64,000 nucleotides of DNA from UMGS1532 sp045594795 (GTDB lineage Bacteria > Bacillota > Clostridia > Oscillospirales > Acutalibacteraceae): NCBI GenBank assembly GCA_045594795.1, contig JAZNZF010000001.1:23038-87037 (forward strand), written 5' to 3'. Shown in pieces: positions 34,645 to 44,029 of the stretch. The notes below the pieces were generated by a model. It was not told where the DNA came from. It ran no database searches and saw only the letters and a program-made list of their open reading frames with translations. Each line of letters opens with the position of its first letter. Within the stretch, counting starts at the first letter, position 1. The position numbers were made by a program, and so were the translations under genes.

Positions 34645-35052
34645 TTACTCTTTATCTGCCCTAACAATTTCGCGCCATTCAAGGTCGCCGCGTTCGAGAC
34701 CGTGAATAAGCATTTCGGCAGTTGCAATGTTTGTAGCAACAGGAATATTATGAACATCGCAAAGGCGAAGTATAGCCATTTCGTCGGGCTCGTGGGGTTT
34801 GGGGTTTAGAGGGTCGCGGAATAATAAAACTAAATCTATTTCATCACAACCAATGCGTGAAGCAATCTGCTGAGCGCCGCCCTGATTACCGCTTAAAAAT
34901 TTAATAACATCAAGGCCTGTTGATTCAGATACAAGCTTACCGGTTGTGCCGGTAGCTATTATATTATGCCTGCTTAAAACACCACAATAGGCAATACAAA
35001 ACTGCACCATAAGTTCTTTTTTAGCGTCATGAGCAATTAATGCAATGTTCAA
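34645..35052 (-). CDS. mgsA: Methylglyoxal synthase
   Basis: This enzyme converts dihydroxyacetone phosphate to methylglyoxal, a bypass that releases phosphate under sugar-phosphate overload. The 135-aa protein shows IALIAHDAKKELM, ATGTTGKL (phosphate site), LSGNQGGAQQ and DLVLLFRDPLNPKPHEPD, which carries the catalytic Asp region. It ends the mre-mrd-minD operon, a common place for mgsA in Clostridia. Confidence 0.96.
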   Translation of the reverse strand: MNIALIAHDAKKELMVQFCIAYCGVLSRHNIIATGTTGKLVSESTGLDVIKFLSGNQGGAQQIASRIGCDEIDLVLLFRDPLNPKPHEPDEMAILRLCDVHNIPVATNIATAEMLIHGLERGDLEWREIVRADKE

Positions 35053-35073
35053 GTTATATCCCTCCGAAAAAAA

Positions 35074-35811
35074 TTATAAATTGTTAAGCTTTGGCAGCGG
35101 TACGTTTGATGATAACAAACGTTTTGCAACCCTATAAAATGCTTTAAAAGATAAACAGCGTTCGTATAGCTTTCCATTTGCGCTAAGCAACGACAGCTGT
35201 GGATCGTAAGGTATTACGCCCTTTAGCATTAAGCCTGTTTTATCAACAATGTCATCAAGCGACATTACGCCATTATGCTTATGATTAAAGTAATCAAACT
35301 TATTTAAAATTAAAAATTTGTTGTTAACATTAGCCGAGCTAAGCACAGCTTCTATAGCGGTGGCACTTCTGCAACCTATTGCATTAAGTGGCTCTACTAC
35401 AACTACGCTTGAAAACTTTGGTAACGCACGATAAAGCTCGGTATCAATGCCGGCGGGACAGTCGACAATAACAACATCGAAATCGTCTGAAACCGAGTAT
35501 AAAAACTTACCAAAAAGCTCTTTATTAAGGGTACCTGGTGAAGCCGGTGCAGGAATTAAATTAATATTGCTATTAACATGCAACATTGCCTCGTGATACG
35601 GTTTGTTATATAAAATAATATCATTAAGGTCGAAAACAAGCCTATCACTAACACCAAGCATTAGGTCAAGACAACGAAGACCCTCGTCAATATCAATAAG
35701 CAGAACAGTTTTACCAAGCTTAGAAAAAGCGGTAGCTAAACCAACACTTACAGTAGATTTGCCTGTACCACCCTTGCCGGATGTTACAACAGATAACATA
35801 CCCATAAGCAT
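35074..35811 (-). CDS. minD: MinD-like septum-site ATPase
   Basis: This 245-aa deviant Walker ATPase of the MinD/ParA family has SGKGGTGKSTVSVGLA, VLLIDIDEGLRCLD, VDCPAGIDTEL and a LNKFDYFNHK specificity segment. It follows mrdA, where Clostridia normally carry minC-minD. No minC or minE is present. The protein ends in RVAKRLLSSNVPLPKLNNL, without the usual basic amphipathic membrane-targeting helix. AAAGG precedes the ATG. Confidence 0.85.
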   Translation of the reverse strand: MLMGMLSVVTSGKGGTGKSTVSVGLATAFSKLGKTVLLIDIDEGLRCLDLMLGVSDRLVFDLNDIILYNKPYHEAMLHVNSNINLIPAPASPGTLNKELFGKFLYSVSDDFDVVIVDCPAGIDTELYRALPKFSSVVVVEPLNAIGCRSATAIEAVLSSANVNNKFLILNKFDYFNHKHNGVMSLDDIVDKTGLMLKGVIPYDPQLSLLSANGKLYERCLSFKAFYRVAKRLLSSNVPLPKLNNL

Positions 35812-35876
35812 TGCCGCCTTTCCTGAAAGTTGATTTTTGGTAATTATACCACATTTAAAATTATTTGTAAAGGTAG

Positions 35877-37880
35877 CTATTTTAAAATATTGTCGGGTAC
35901 GGTGTCATTTTTTTCATTATACTGTTTTAAGAAATATTCATTAAAAATTTCCTTAACAACCGATGCACTTATATAACTTTTTAAGCCATGCTCGATAACA
36001 ACCGAAACCGCAATTTCGGGTGAATCAAAGGGTGCAAAAGCTATAAACACACTATGGTCACCGCCCGGGTTTTCAGCAGTACCACTTTTACCGCCGACCT
36101 TGATTTCATAATTATCGAAAACAGTGCTACCTGTACCCTCTGTAGTAACCGAAAGCATACCGTTTTTAACCACTGAGAATACCGAATCACTAAATTCAAT
36201 TTTGTTAAGAACGGTAGGTTTATATGTTTTAACCGTTTCGGTTAGTGAGTAGTTTTTAATTTCTTTTAAAAGACTTGCCTTATACCTTGTACCATTATTG
36301 GCAATAACGCTTGTATACATACAAAGCTGAAGCGGAGTGAACATATTATCCGACTGACCTATCGCGGCACTAAGGGTCATACCGGGCGACCAAATAGAAC
36401 CAACACTATCAGAATAGTCTGAACCGGCAAGAATGCCTGCACTCTCAGGAACTTCTACGCCCGTTTTAGTTCCAAGACCGTACTGCAAGCAATATTTATT
36501 CATATCGGTTATACCAATTTTTCTGCCAAGATCGTAGAAATAATAGTTACACGAAACCGAAAGTGCGTTAACTATATTAACGTCGCGATGATAACCCATG
36601 CAGACAGGTTGAGAATCCTCATAATAATCATAAATCTGTTTGCAGTATACCGTTTCATTTGGAGTGATTTTGTTGAGCTGTAATCCAATACTTGCAACTG
36701 CCGGTTTAAAGCAAGAACCCGGCGGATACGTGCCAAGAAAAGCGCGGTTAAGTAAAGGATTATCGCTATTATTTACAAGGCTTGAATAATCCTCAAAATA
36801 CTGCTCCATAGTGTAATTAGGATAGTTAGCAGCGGTAAGAATATTACCTGTTTTAACCTCACTAACAACTACTGCCGCGCCCGAAATTTCGCTGTTTTTA
36901 TTTTTAAGCTCTACTAATAAATTAGATAACGCATTCTGTGCAACAAGCTGTAATGTTTTATCTAACGACAATATAACTGTATTGCCCGGTATAGCCTCCT
37001 TAGTAATTTCTGATGAGATAATATTCCCACTACCGTCAAGATTATAGGTAATCTCGCCGTCGGTTCCTCTAAGATAGCTTTCGTAAGCATACTCTATACC
37101 GCTTACGCCAACCTTATCGTTATATGAATAACCCTTGCTTTTATATTCTTCCCAACTTTCAACTGGTATGGCGCCAACAGAGCCGATTAGGTGTGTTGCG
37201 ACGTTACCACCGGCGTAATCTCTTACGGGAACGGTACTTATTTCTACACCATTTAGTTTTTCCGATGACTCGTATATAGCCGTCATAATTTCGCTACCAA
37301 CGTCTTCTGCAAAGGTGTACGGGAAAGAAACGGAAAAATCTGAAATTTCCATTGAATATCTGACGCCCATTATTGTTCGCTGTAACTTTGAGTTTAATCC
37401 CTCTAACTGATAGCGTGTAACCATACTATCATAGCAATTTTGCGCCGTTGCGTAGCTGTTTAAGCCGAGCGTAGTTTTCAACTGTGCAATTTTATTGTTG
37501 TCTTTAGTCTTAAAACTTTCGTTATCCTTAAGAGGTAATTTATCTATCCACTCGCATTTTTTAGTTGCAAGATAATTAGTTAAAATGGTAATTGTAGAAT
37601 TGATATTATCCATATCAATATATGCCATATTAAAGACAATATTATAGCCGTCGCGGTTTACCGCAATTGGTCTTCCATAGGTGTCAAGAATCTCACCGCG
37701 TGCCGCCTTAATTACCGAGGTTTGTTTTGAAATGCCATTGGCTTGAGCCAAATATTTATCGCGGTCGATTATCTGTAAATCAACAATGCGAACAGTGTAA
37801 ATAACAAAAACCGCAATAAGAACAAAAGAAAGTGCAACATTGCGGATATTAAGTTTTTTCTTACTCCTCAATTTTTGCAC
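35877..37880 (-). CDS. mrdA: Penicillin-binding protein 2 (elongasome transpeptidase)
   Basis: This 667-aa class B PBP cross-links side-wall peptidoglycan. It has an N-terminal membrane anchor (VALSFVLIAVFVIYTV) and a dimerisation/pedestal domain (AARGEILDTYGRPIAVN). The transpeptidase domain carries SxxK in PPGSCFKPAVAS, SxN in SVSCNYYFYD and KSG in VGGKSGTAENPGG. It is placed after mreBCD, as in most rod-shaped Bacillota. Confidence 0.96.
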   Translation of the reverse strand: MQKLRSKKKLNIRNVALSFVLIAVFVIYTVRIVDLQIIDRDKYLAQANGISKQTSVIKAARGEILDTYGRPIAVNRDGYNIVFNMAYIDMDNINSTITILTNYLATKKCEWIDKLPLKDNESFKTKDNNKIAQLKTTLGLNSYATAQNCYDSMVTRYQLEGLNSKLQRTIMGVRYSMEISDFSVSFPYTFAEDVGSEIMTAIYESSEKLNGVEISTVPVRDYAGGNVATHLIGSVGAIPVESWEEYKSKGYSYNDKVGVSGIEYAYESYLRGTDGEITYNLDGSGNIISSEITKEAIPGNTVILSLDKTLQLVAQNALSNLLVELKNKNSEISGAAVVVSEVKTGNILTAANYPNYTMEQYFEDYSSLVNNSDNPLLNRAFLGTYPPGSCFKPAVASIGLQLNKITPNETVYCKQIYDYYEDSQPVCMGYHRDVNIVNALSVSCNYYFYDLGRKIGITDMNKYCLQYGLGTKTGVEVPESAGILAGSDYSDSVGSIWSPGMTLSAAIGQSDNMFTPLQLCMYTSVIANNGTRYKASLLKEIKNYSLTETVKTYKPTVLNKIEFSDSVFSVVKNGMLSVTTEGTGSTVFDNYEIKVGGKSGTAENPGGDHSVFIAFAPFDSPEIAVSVVIEHGLKSYISASVVKEIFNEYFLKQYNEKNDTVPDNILK

Positions 37881-37891
37881 TCCTTAATACT

Positions 37892-38401
37892 TTAATTTTT
37901 ATTTAATAGCTGTTTTTTACGGATTTTAAAAAATAATAACAATAAAAAATATAAAAACACAGAAAAAAATACAGTAGAAAAAAACGCAGGAATATAACAC
38001 AAAGTTAGTGTTGGTATATCAAATCTGTTTATTACCCACAAACCGAAATAATATAGTAACGTAGAAATAGAGCTGACAATTAACGATGCACGAAAATTGT
38101 TATTTATTACAAACTGTACCAGCACTCCACCAAAATAGCCTGCAAGTAACATAAAAATACCGTTATAGCATATAGTATCAGCAGCAACAGCATCAACAGC
38201 CGTGCCTATAAAAAAACCAAACACCGCACCTACCCTATCTCCAAAGAACATACCGCTGAACAAAGCAGCAGGCAGCATAAGTTGAGGAAAATAAAGATTC
38301 TTTGGAAAAACACCGTCGGTGTATTGAATTACATATATAACAAAATACACAATAGAAACAGCCACAATAAGTGGATAATCTAAAGCCTTATTTCTTTTCA
38401 T
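37892..38401 (-). CDS. mreD: MreD, rod-shape membrane protein
   Basis: This 169-aa protein has five to six hydrophobic segments and fits MreD by position and hydropathy, with FFGDRVGAVFGFFIGTAVDA as the most family-like stretch. MreD works with MreC and PBP2/RodA in the elongation machinery. The ATG at 38401 is preferred over an upstream TTG. It lies 11 bp before mrdA. Confidence 0.85.
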   Translation of the reverse strand: MKRNKALDYPLIVAVSIVYFVIYVIQYTDGVFPKNLYFPQLMLPAALFSGMFFGDRVGAVFGFFIGTAVDAVAADTICYNGIFMLLAGYFGGVLVQFVINNNFRASLIVSSISTLLYYFGLWVINRFDIPTLTLCYIPAFFSTVFFSVFLYFLLLLFFKIRKKQLLNKN

Positions 38402-38430
38402 ATTATACACCAACTTTACACGGGTGAGCG

Positions 38431-39294
38431 CTATTTTGCAGTAATAGAACTTTGACCCTCAAAATAAGTAATTACCATAACATCTTTAACGTTTAAAATA
38501 TCAACAGAACAATCAATAGTAGCCGTGATGGATGTTTGATTTTCATCAGACGACAGATGACTAATTGTACCTACAACCAAACCTTCTGGGAAAATGCCGC
38601 CACCTGCGGTTACAATTATATCGTTTAACGCAACCGAACAGCTGCGCGGCAGATTATAAAAATAGCTTTGACCGTTCTTTGAAAGCTTTGGAGAACCACT
38701 AACAATACCAACGTCGGATGTGCGGTAATCTAAACAACCGACCTTGATTTTGTCGCTAAGCAAGGTAGTAACTTTAGAATAGCTTGGCCCTACCTCAGTA
38801 ACATATCCCACCAACCCTGATGAAGTAATCACAGGATCACCCGCCGTAATACCGTTTACCGAGCCTTTATTAATGGTGAACATATACCCACTATCACCCA
38901 TATCACGCGAAATAAGGGTTGCATTTACAAAATTAAAATCCTTATTATCTTCCTTAATTTCAAGAAATCCCTTTAAAAACTCGTTCTCTTTTTTAATGTT
39001 ATTATAATCGACCACTTGCGAAGAAAGTTCGTCTACCCTTTTTTGCAACTCGTCATTTTTTTGCATAAGCTCTGTGCCGGTGTTCAAACGTGTATTTATA
39101 TCATTAATACTATTGGAAATATATGTGGCAAAAGAACGAATTGGCTGTGTAATCGAGCCGATAATGCTTGCTTGTGGTGAAATTGTTCCGCCAATAATGC
39201 GAATAATTATTGAAATAACTATCAGGCAGGCAACAACTCCACATATTATTTTAAAACGTTTACTTCTAAGAAAAAATCTCACGGTGTCCCCCAC
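38431..39294 (-). CDS. mreC: MreC, rod-shape determining protein
   Basis: This 287-aa protein has one N-terminal membrane segment (IICGVVACLIVISIIIRII), a coiled coil (about residues 70-105, LMQKNDELQKRVDELSSQV) and a C-terminal double beta-barrel. The barrel carries the family signatures INKGSVNGITAGDPVI, GLVGYVTEVGPSYSKV and GGIFPEGLVVGTI. It scaffolds the elongation complex outside the membrane. Confidence 0.95.
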   Translation of the reverse strand: MGDTVRFFLRSKRFKIICGVVACLIVISIIIRIIGGTISPQASIIGSITQPIRSFATYISNSINDINTRLNTGTELMQKNDELQKRVDELSSQVVDYNNIKKENEFLKGFLEIKEDNKDFNFVNATLISRDMGDSGYMFTINKGSVNGITAGDPVITSSGLVGYVTEVGPSYSKVTTLLSDKIKVGCLDYRTSDVGIVSGSPKLSKNGQSYFYNLPRSCSVALNDIIVTAGGGIFPEGLVVGTISHLSSDENQTSITATIDCSVDILNVKDVMVITYFEGQSSITAK

Positions 39295-39314
39295 CCCTTT
39301 CTAATTAACAATTA

Positions 39315-40334
39315 TTATCTGTATCTTTTACTCTTTCTTGCAATATAAGTATCAAACGTCTCTAATTTATCAAGCCATTTTGAAACGCCTAAAACAGCGC
39401 AATCCAAAGGATTATCGGCTACAGTAACAAATATACCTGTTTCTTGCGAGATTAATTTATCAAGACCACGAAGCAGCGCACCGCCACCCGTAAGCATAAT
39501 GCCTCTGTCAATTATATCGGAAGCGAGTTCTGGCGGAGTTTTTTCAAGCGTAGAACGGATTGCATCAACTATTTGCATAACAGTATCGGTAATTGCTTCG
39601 CGTACCTCTTCAGAATTAATTTCAATGTTCTTTGGTAATCCGTCAAGAAGATTTCTGCCGCGCACCTCAATAGTCTGCTCATCATCGTACGGAAGTGCGG
39701 AGCCTAATTTAATTTTAATTTCCTCGGCAGTACGTTCGCCAATTAACATATTATGCTTTTTGCGTATAAAGTTAATAATTGCATCATCTAAATCATCGCC
39801 CGCAACACGCACAGATTGTGATGTTACAATATCACCAAGTGCAATAACAGCAACCTCTGACGTGCCACCGCCAATATCTACTATCATATTACCTTGCGCA
39901 TCGTTAACATCAATACCCGCGCCAAGAGCAGCAGCCATTGGCTCTTCAATTAAATCGGTATCACTTGAGCCGGCAAGCCTTGCGGCATCAAGAACAGCGC
40001 GGCTTTCAACCTCGGTAACACCGGCAGGGATACTTACAAGAACGCGTGCTCGAGAAAAAAGCGAACCCTTTAGCGCCTCTTTAATAAACCTTTTTAGCAT
40101 GGCAGCTGTAACGTCGAAGTCGGCAATAACACCATCTTTTAAGGGACGAACTGCAACGATAGAGCCAGGAGTTCTGCCAATCATTTCCTTAGCCTCGGTA
40201 CCTACCGCCTTTACAGCATCACTTCGAACATCGTACGCTACAACCGACGGCTCGCGCATTGTGATGCCTTTACCTTTTATACAAACCAAGGTATTAGCAG
40301 TGCCTAAATCTATACCAATATCTCTTGTAAACAT
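39315..40334 (-). CDS. mreB: MreB, actin-like rod-shape protein
   Basis: This 339-aa bacterial actin organises side-wall synthesis. It has the phosphate-1 loop DIGIDLGTANTLV, phosphate-2 loop NMIVDIGGGTSEVAVIAL, adenosine motif LTGGGALLRGLDKL and LIEEPMAAALGAG. It is 2 bp after maf and the first of the shape genes in the operon. Confidence 0.98.
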   Translation of the reverse strand: MFTRDIGIDLGTANTLVCIKGKGITMREPSVVAYDVRSDAVKAVGTEAKEMIGRTPGSIVAVRPLKDGVIADFDVTAAMLKRFIKEALKGSLFSRARVLVSIPAGVTEVESRAVLDAARLAGSSDTDLIEEPMAAALGAGIDVNDAQGNMIVDIGGGTSEVAVIALGDIVTSQSVRVAGDDLDDAIINFIRKKHNMLIGERTAEEIKIKLGSALPYDDEQTIEVRGRNLLDGLPKNIEINSEEVREAITDTVMQIVDAIRSTLEKTPPELASDIIDRGIMLTGGGALLRGLDKLISQETGIFVTVADNPLDCAVLGVSKWLDKLETFDTYIARKSKRYR

Positions 40335-40336
40335 AA

Positions 40337-40891
40337 CTATATATCCATCCCTTTCAACTCTCTATATAACCTATTGGCAGGCAACCCCATAACGTTATAA
40401 TAATCGCCTTTAATCCATTTAACAAACCTACAACCCAAGCCCTGAACGGCATACGAACCTGCTTTGTCCATAGGCTCTCCCGAACTAATATAATCTTCTA
40501 TTTCCGAGTCAGTTAAGTTATCGAAGGCAACTTCGCTACACTCGGTAAAGCTAATAGTTTTTTTCGAATTAATTATAGCTACACCCGTATATACTTTATG
40601 AATATTACCCGACAAAAGCTTAAGCATTTCTTTTGCCTCTACTTTATCTTTGGGTTTGCCAAGGATTTTATCCTTTATCACCACAACGGTATCAGACCCA
40701 ATAACCGTGTCGTTAGGATGTAATATAAAGCCCGCTTTTGCCTTGCGCAATGCCAACAGTTCTGCAACTTGCGAAAACTGAACGCTACTACGAACAGTTT
40801 CGTCAACATCAACGGGGTCACAAATAAAATTAAATTGTAGCTTTTCTAAAATTTCTTTTCGCCTTGGCGAGTTTGAAGCTAAAACGAGCAA
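40337..40891 (-). CDS. maf: Maf-family nucleotide pyrophosphatase
   Basis: This 184-aa house-cleaning pyrophosphatase acts on dTTP/UTP or modified nucleotides. The N-terminal motif LASNSPRRKEIL, DTVVVIKDKILGKPKD and YAVQGLGCRFVKWIKGDYYNVMGLP, written here in part, are all family hallmarks. The start is a TTG 7 nt after AGGTG. It leads the maf-mreBCD-mrdA-minD-mgsA operon. Confidence 0.95.
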   Translation of the reverse strand: MLVLASNSPRRKEILEKLQFNFICDPVDVDETVRSSVQFSQVAELLALRKAKAGFILHPNDTVIGSDTVVVIKDKILGKPKDKVEAKEMLKLLSGNIHKVYTGVAIINSKKTISFTECSEVAFDNLTDSEIEDYISSGEPMDKAGSYAVQGLGCRFVKWIKGDYYNVMGLPANRLYRELKGMDI

Positions 40892-40927
40892 TTATAAACA
40901 CCTAACATAAGTAAAATATAATTGTTA

Positions 40928-40956
40928 ATTATAACAAAAATTAACTAAGTATACAA
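40928..40956 (-). promoter_or_regulatory. Promoter of the maf-mre operon
   Basis: On the minus strand TTGTAT (40951-40956) and TATAAT (40928-40933) are spaced by 17 bp, 37 bp upstream of maf. Confidence 0.75.
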
Positions 40957-40970
40957 GTCTTTTAGCAAAA

Positions 40971-41642
40971 TTACAGTTTTGGTTTTCTGCCGCAGGAACT
41001 CTTTTCACGGCAAAAGCCTGTATATTCACATTTAGGCATAAAATAGTTTTCAACAACGTATTTCCATTCGTCAGAATATTCACTTAAAGCCTTACACAAA
41101 TCGTTAAAAAGTCTGCGATATTCATGGTATGCTCGAGTGCACATTCTCTGCCTTGACATATCCATTAAATTACGAAGATTGTGTTTGCAAACAACCTTGG
41201 TGGTCATACCAAGCGGTAGCAATAATGCCGAATCTTCTCTTGGCACGCCAGCCGCTTCAAGCTTTTGCAAGGATGAAAGTATATTGTCCATTGCACTAAT
41301 ATATTCGTTTTTAATATTTTCATCTTTTTCTATTGATGGAGGTATAACGTAATCGAAACCTTTTTGGTAGTCAATGTATCTTGTGCTTGCCTGCAAGCGT
41401 GTTGGCGAACCACCAATATGGGTATACCATTCGCGAATAACACGGGCGGAATATCCGTCTAATATTATATAAACATCAGGAAATTCGAAAGTTCTGCCAT
41501 GTTCACTTTCAAAACAGCTTATGCCACGTTTATAGTTTTTCTCGGGGTCGGTTATATCTCCTCCCCAGCATACACCTGCTTGACTACCAATCATAGTAAT
41601 CGGGTTTTTAACAGTATATTCTTCAATAATAACCCTTGCCAT
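40971..41642 (-). CDS. thyX: ThyX-like flavin-dependent thymidylate synthase
   Basis: This family methylates dUMP using FAD and methylenetetrahydrofolate. The 223-aa protein fits ThyX over its length (GVCWGGDI, ESEHGRTFEFPDV near the N-terminus, LLPLGMTTKVVCKHNLRNL and RQRMCTRAYHEYRRL near the C-terminus). The signature RHRxxSxxxxSxR is replaced by YTHIGGSPTRLQASTRY, keeping only the end SxRY. The C-terminal tail has cysteines (CEYTGFCREKSSCGRKPKL) that may bind metal. The ATG at 41642 follows AAGGGG. Confidence 0.85.
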   Translation of the reverse strand: MARVIIEEYTVKNPITMIGSQAGVCWGGDITDPEKNYKRGISCFESEHGRTFEFPDVYIILDGYSARVIREWYTHIGGSPTRLQASTRYIDYQKGFDYVIPPSIEKDENIKNEYISAMDNILSSLQKLEAAGVPREDSALLLPLGMTTKVVCKHNLRNLMDMSRQRMCTRAYHEYRRLFNDLCKALSEYSDEWKYVVENYFMPKCEYTGFCREKSSCGRKPKL

Positions 41643-41672
41643 TGCTATTTCCCCTTTACAAAAAAAGTAAAT

Positions 41673-41721
41673 AAAAAGCACTATATAAGTCTATTATAAC
41701 TCATATAATGCTTTTTTTAAA
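41673..41721 (-). terminator. Terminator of the pfkB transcript, overlapping a possible thyX promoter
   Basis: An 8-bp stem AAAAAGCA/TGCTTTTT with further inner A-T pairs is followed on the minus strand by TTTTATTTACTTTTTTT. A TATAAT (41693-41698) with a weak TTTAAA -35 (41716-41721, 17 bp spacer) lies within the same element and could start the thyX transcript. Confidence 0.65.
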
Positions 41722-41742
41722 GTATTAATTTTAAATTTCTAA

Positions 41743-42759
41743 TTAAAATTTCATTCTGCCGTAGGTTTTTAAAATCTTAAGAATTTCTTCTTTGGATTTC
41801 ATACCGCCTATAGAATCAGCTGAGGTAAGATTACATACCGCAGCTCCCGAAGCAAATTCGAGCATCTCGAGGTCACTCATACCATTGTAAAGACCGTACA
41901 GACAACCTGCGCAGAATGCGTCACCAGCACCGCAAGTACCCTTAATCATACTACGCGGTATATCGATTGAACCGATACTTGTGAACTCACCATCCGAATT
42001 CAAGCAGAATCCCGCTTCCTTACAGTGAACAATAACCTTATCCTTAACACCAAATTCAAAAAACTTTTCCATTGTTTTGCGAATATTATCTACGTTAACT
42101 GTGCCATCGGGATTACGTGGGTCTAAGCCGGTAACACCGCAAGACTCAATTTCATTAATAATACAGTAGTTAGTGTATTTGAGGGCCGGAATAATTTTTT
42201 CTTTATAGGCACCTGTGTTGTCACTAACAACATCAAAAGAGGTTTTAATATTGTTATCTTGACATCTTTTTAAGAAACGAGCCATAACGGTACCGTACTC
42301 ATCATCGGGCATATCAAATGCTTTAAGCAGCAGAATATAACCGATATGCAACATTTTGCAATTAAGAATTTCAACCGAAACGTCGTCGGGTGAGAACAAA
42401 TCATTAGCACCACCATCAGTAAAGAAGGTACGTGCACCTCCAATTTTCTCGGTCATAACATCGGTGAATGCAGTTGAAACACCGCTTGTGACTAGAACGC
42501 CGCTTGTATCGATATTATGGTTTTGAAACTGAGAAATTATGTAACTACCATTATCGTCGTCACCAACCCTGCCAACTGCGGCAAGTGGCATTTCATTGTC
42601 AATAATTGAAATATCGATAATTGTGTTGCTTACGCAACCGCCAACCGCCTTGTCGGTAGAAATGATTTTTGCAAGCATACCCTTTTCGGGGTAGGATTCC
42701 ACGATTTTTAAGTTATCGATAATAATATTACCTGCTATAACTATACCTTTTTTATCCAT
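41743..42759 (-). CDS. PfkB-family carbohydrate kinase
   Basis: This 338-aa ribokinase-fold sugar kinase has an N-terminal GxxxxD-type start (IVIAGNIIIDNLK), AVGGCVSNTIIDI, and the anion-hole/catalytic motif GTCGAGDAFCAGCLYG with Asp as base. The sugar cannot be inferred. It is the last gene of the run that follows nusB, 19 bp after tyrS, and is not next to other sugar genes. Confidence 0.88.
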   Translation of the reverse strand: MDKKGIVIAGNIIIDNLKIVESYPEKGMLAKIISTDKAVGGCVSNTIIDISIIDNEMPLAAVGRVGDDDNGSYIISQFQNHNIDTSGVLVTSGVSTAFTDVMTEKIGGARTFFTDGGANDLFSPDDVSVEILNCKMLHIGYILLLKAFDMPDDEYGTVMARFLKRCQDNNIKTSFDVVSDNTGAYKEKIIPALKYTNYCIINEIESCGVTGLDPRNPDGTVNVDNIRKTMEKFFEFGVKDKVIVHCKEAGFCLNSDGEFTSIGSIDIPRSMIKGTCGAGDAFCAGCLYGLYNGMSDLEMLEFASGAAVCNLTSADSIGGMKSKEEILKILKTYGRMKF

Positions 42760-42778
42760 AAAGCAAGCCTCCTGCGTA

Positions 42779-44005
42779 TTATTGAGTCACAAATCTGTGG
42801 TGAACCTTTTTGCCTTTTTTAACAATAATACCATCGGCAAAATCAGCAACGTCATAAGAAGTATTAGGGTCGGAAAGCTTAACGTCATTAACCGAAACGC
42901 CGCCCTGTTGTATTAGCCTTCTACCCTCGCCTTTTGATGGAATAAGACCACCCTTTAGCATAAGGTCAAGAATTGCAATTTTACCATCAGTAAAGTCATC
43001 ACCCGAAAGAGAGGTTGTTGGCATTTCGGAAATATCCATAGCGCCGCCAAATAAAGAACGTGCTGTTTTTTGCGCTGCATTTGCAGCATCTCCACCGTGT
43101 ATAAGTTTGGTAAGTTCGTAAGCAAGCAACTCTTTTACAGGGTTAAGCTGTTGACCTTCAAGACTCTCATACTTAGCAATTTCCTCAAGCGGAACAAAGG
43201 TAAGCATTTTTAAGCACTTAATAACGTCGGCATCGTCAACGTTGCGCCAGTACTGATAGAAATCATATGGAGAGGTTTTATTAGGGTCAAGCCAAACCGC
43301 GCCATTCTCGGTTTTACCCATTTTTTTGCCTTCACTTGTTAGTAGCAAATTACAGGTCATTGCATATGCTTCGCGGTTGTCACACTTGCGAATAAGCTCT
43401 ACACCGCCTATCATATTACTCCACTGATCATCGCCGCCAAGCTGCATTAAGCAACCGTATTTTCTGTTAAGGGTAAGGAAATCGTAGCTTTGCATTAGCA
43501 TATAGTTAAGCTCGAAGAACGAAAGTCCTCTTTCCAAGCGCTGTTTATAGCATTCAAAACTGAGCATTCTATTAACCGAGAAATGAACACCAATTTCCCT
43601 AATAAAGTTGATATAGTTCAAATCAAGCAACCAGTCACCATTGTTAACGATTAAAGCCTTATCGTCAGTGAAATCGATAAGCTTAGACATTTGAGCCTTA
43701 AAGCACTCGATATTATGCTCGATATCCTCGCGGGTTAGCATTTTACGCATATCTGTTTTGCCCGATGGGTCACCTATCATACCGGTACCACCGCCAAAAA
43801 GGGCAATTGGTCTGTGGCCGTGGCGTTGCATATGCGACATTACAACAACTGCAACAAAATGGCCAACGTGTAGGCTATCTGCTGTGGGGTCAAATCCAAT
43901 ATAAAAAGTAACAGGCTTATCACCGTCGATAAGTTTTCTTACCTCTTCTTCGTTGGTAGACTGTGCCAAAAGGCCACGAGCCTTAAGTTCTTCAAATAAA
44001 GTCAT
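42779..44005 (-). CDS. tyrS: Tyrosyl-tRNA synthetase
   Basis: This 408-aa class I synthetase has the HIGH motif DSLHVGHFVAVVV, the tyrosine-binding region MLMQSYDFL and QLGGDDQWSNM, and KMSKS as KKMGKTENGA. A C-terminal S4 RNA-binding domain follows (LIPSKGEGRRLIQQGGVSVN). It lies 24 bp after recN. No T-box leader is present in that gap. Confidence 0.97.
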   Translation of the reverse strand: MTLFEELKARGLLAQSTNEEEVRKLIDGDKPVTFYIGFDPTADSLHVGHFVAVVVMSHMQRHGHRPIALFGGGTGMIGDPSGKTDMRKMLTREDIEHNIECFKAQMSKLIDFTDDKALIVNNGDWLLDLNYINFIREIGVHFSVNRMLSFECYKQRLERGLSFFELNYMLMQSYDFLTLNRKYGCLMQLGGDDQWSNMIGGVELIRKCDNREAYAMTCNLLLTSEGKKMGKTENGAVWLDPNKTSPYDFYQYWRNVDDADVIKCLKMLTFVPLEEIAKYESLEGQQLNPVKELLAYELTKLIHGGDAANAAQKTARSLFGGAMDISEMPTTSLSGDDFTDGKIAILDLMLKGGLIPSKGEGRRLIQQGGVSVNDVKLSDPNTSYDVADFADGIIVKKGKKVHHRFVTQ

Positions 44006-44029
44006 ATTTACATATCCTTTCGATATAAT

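Noticed and set aside
39499..40392. 297-codon open frame on the plus strand opposite mreB.
   Set aside because: mreB on the other strand is unmistakable. The product is Ser/Ile-rich without domain features, as expected for an antisense shadow.
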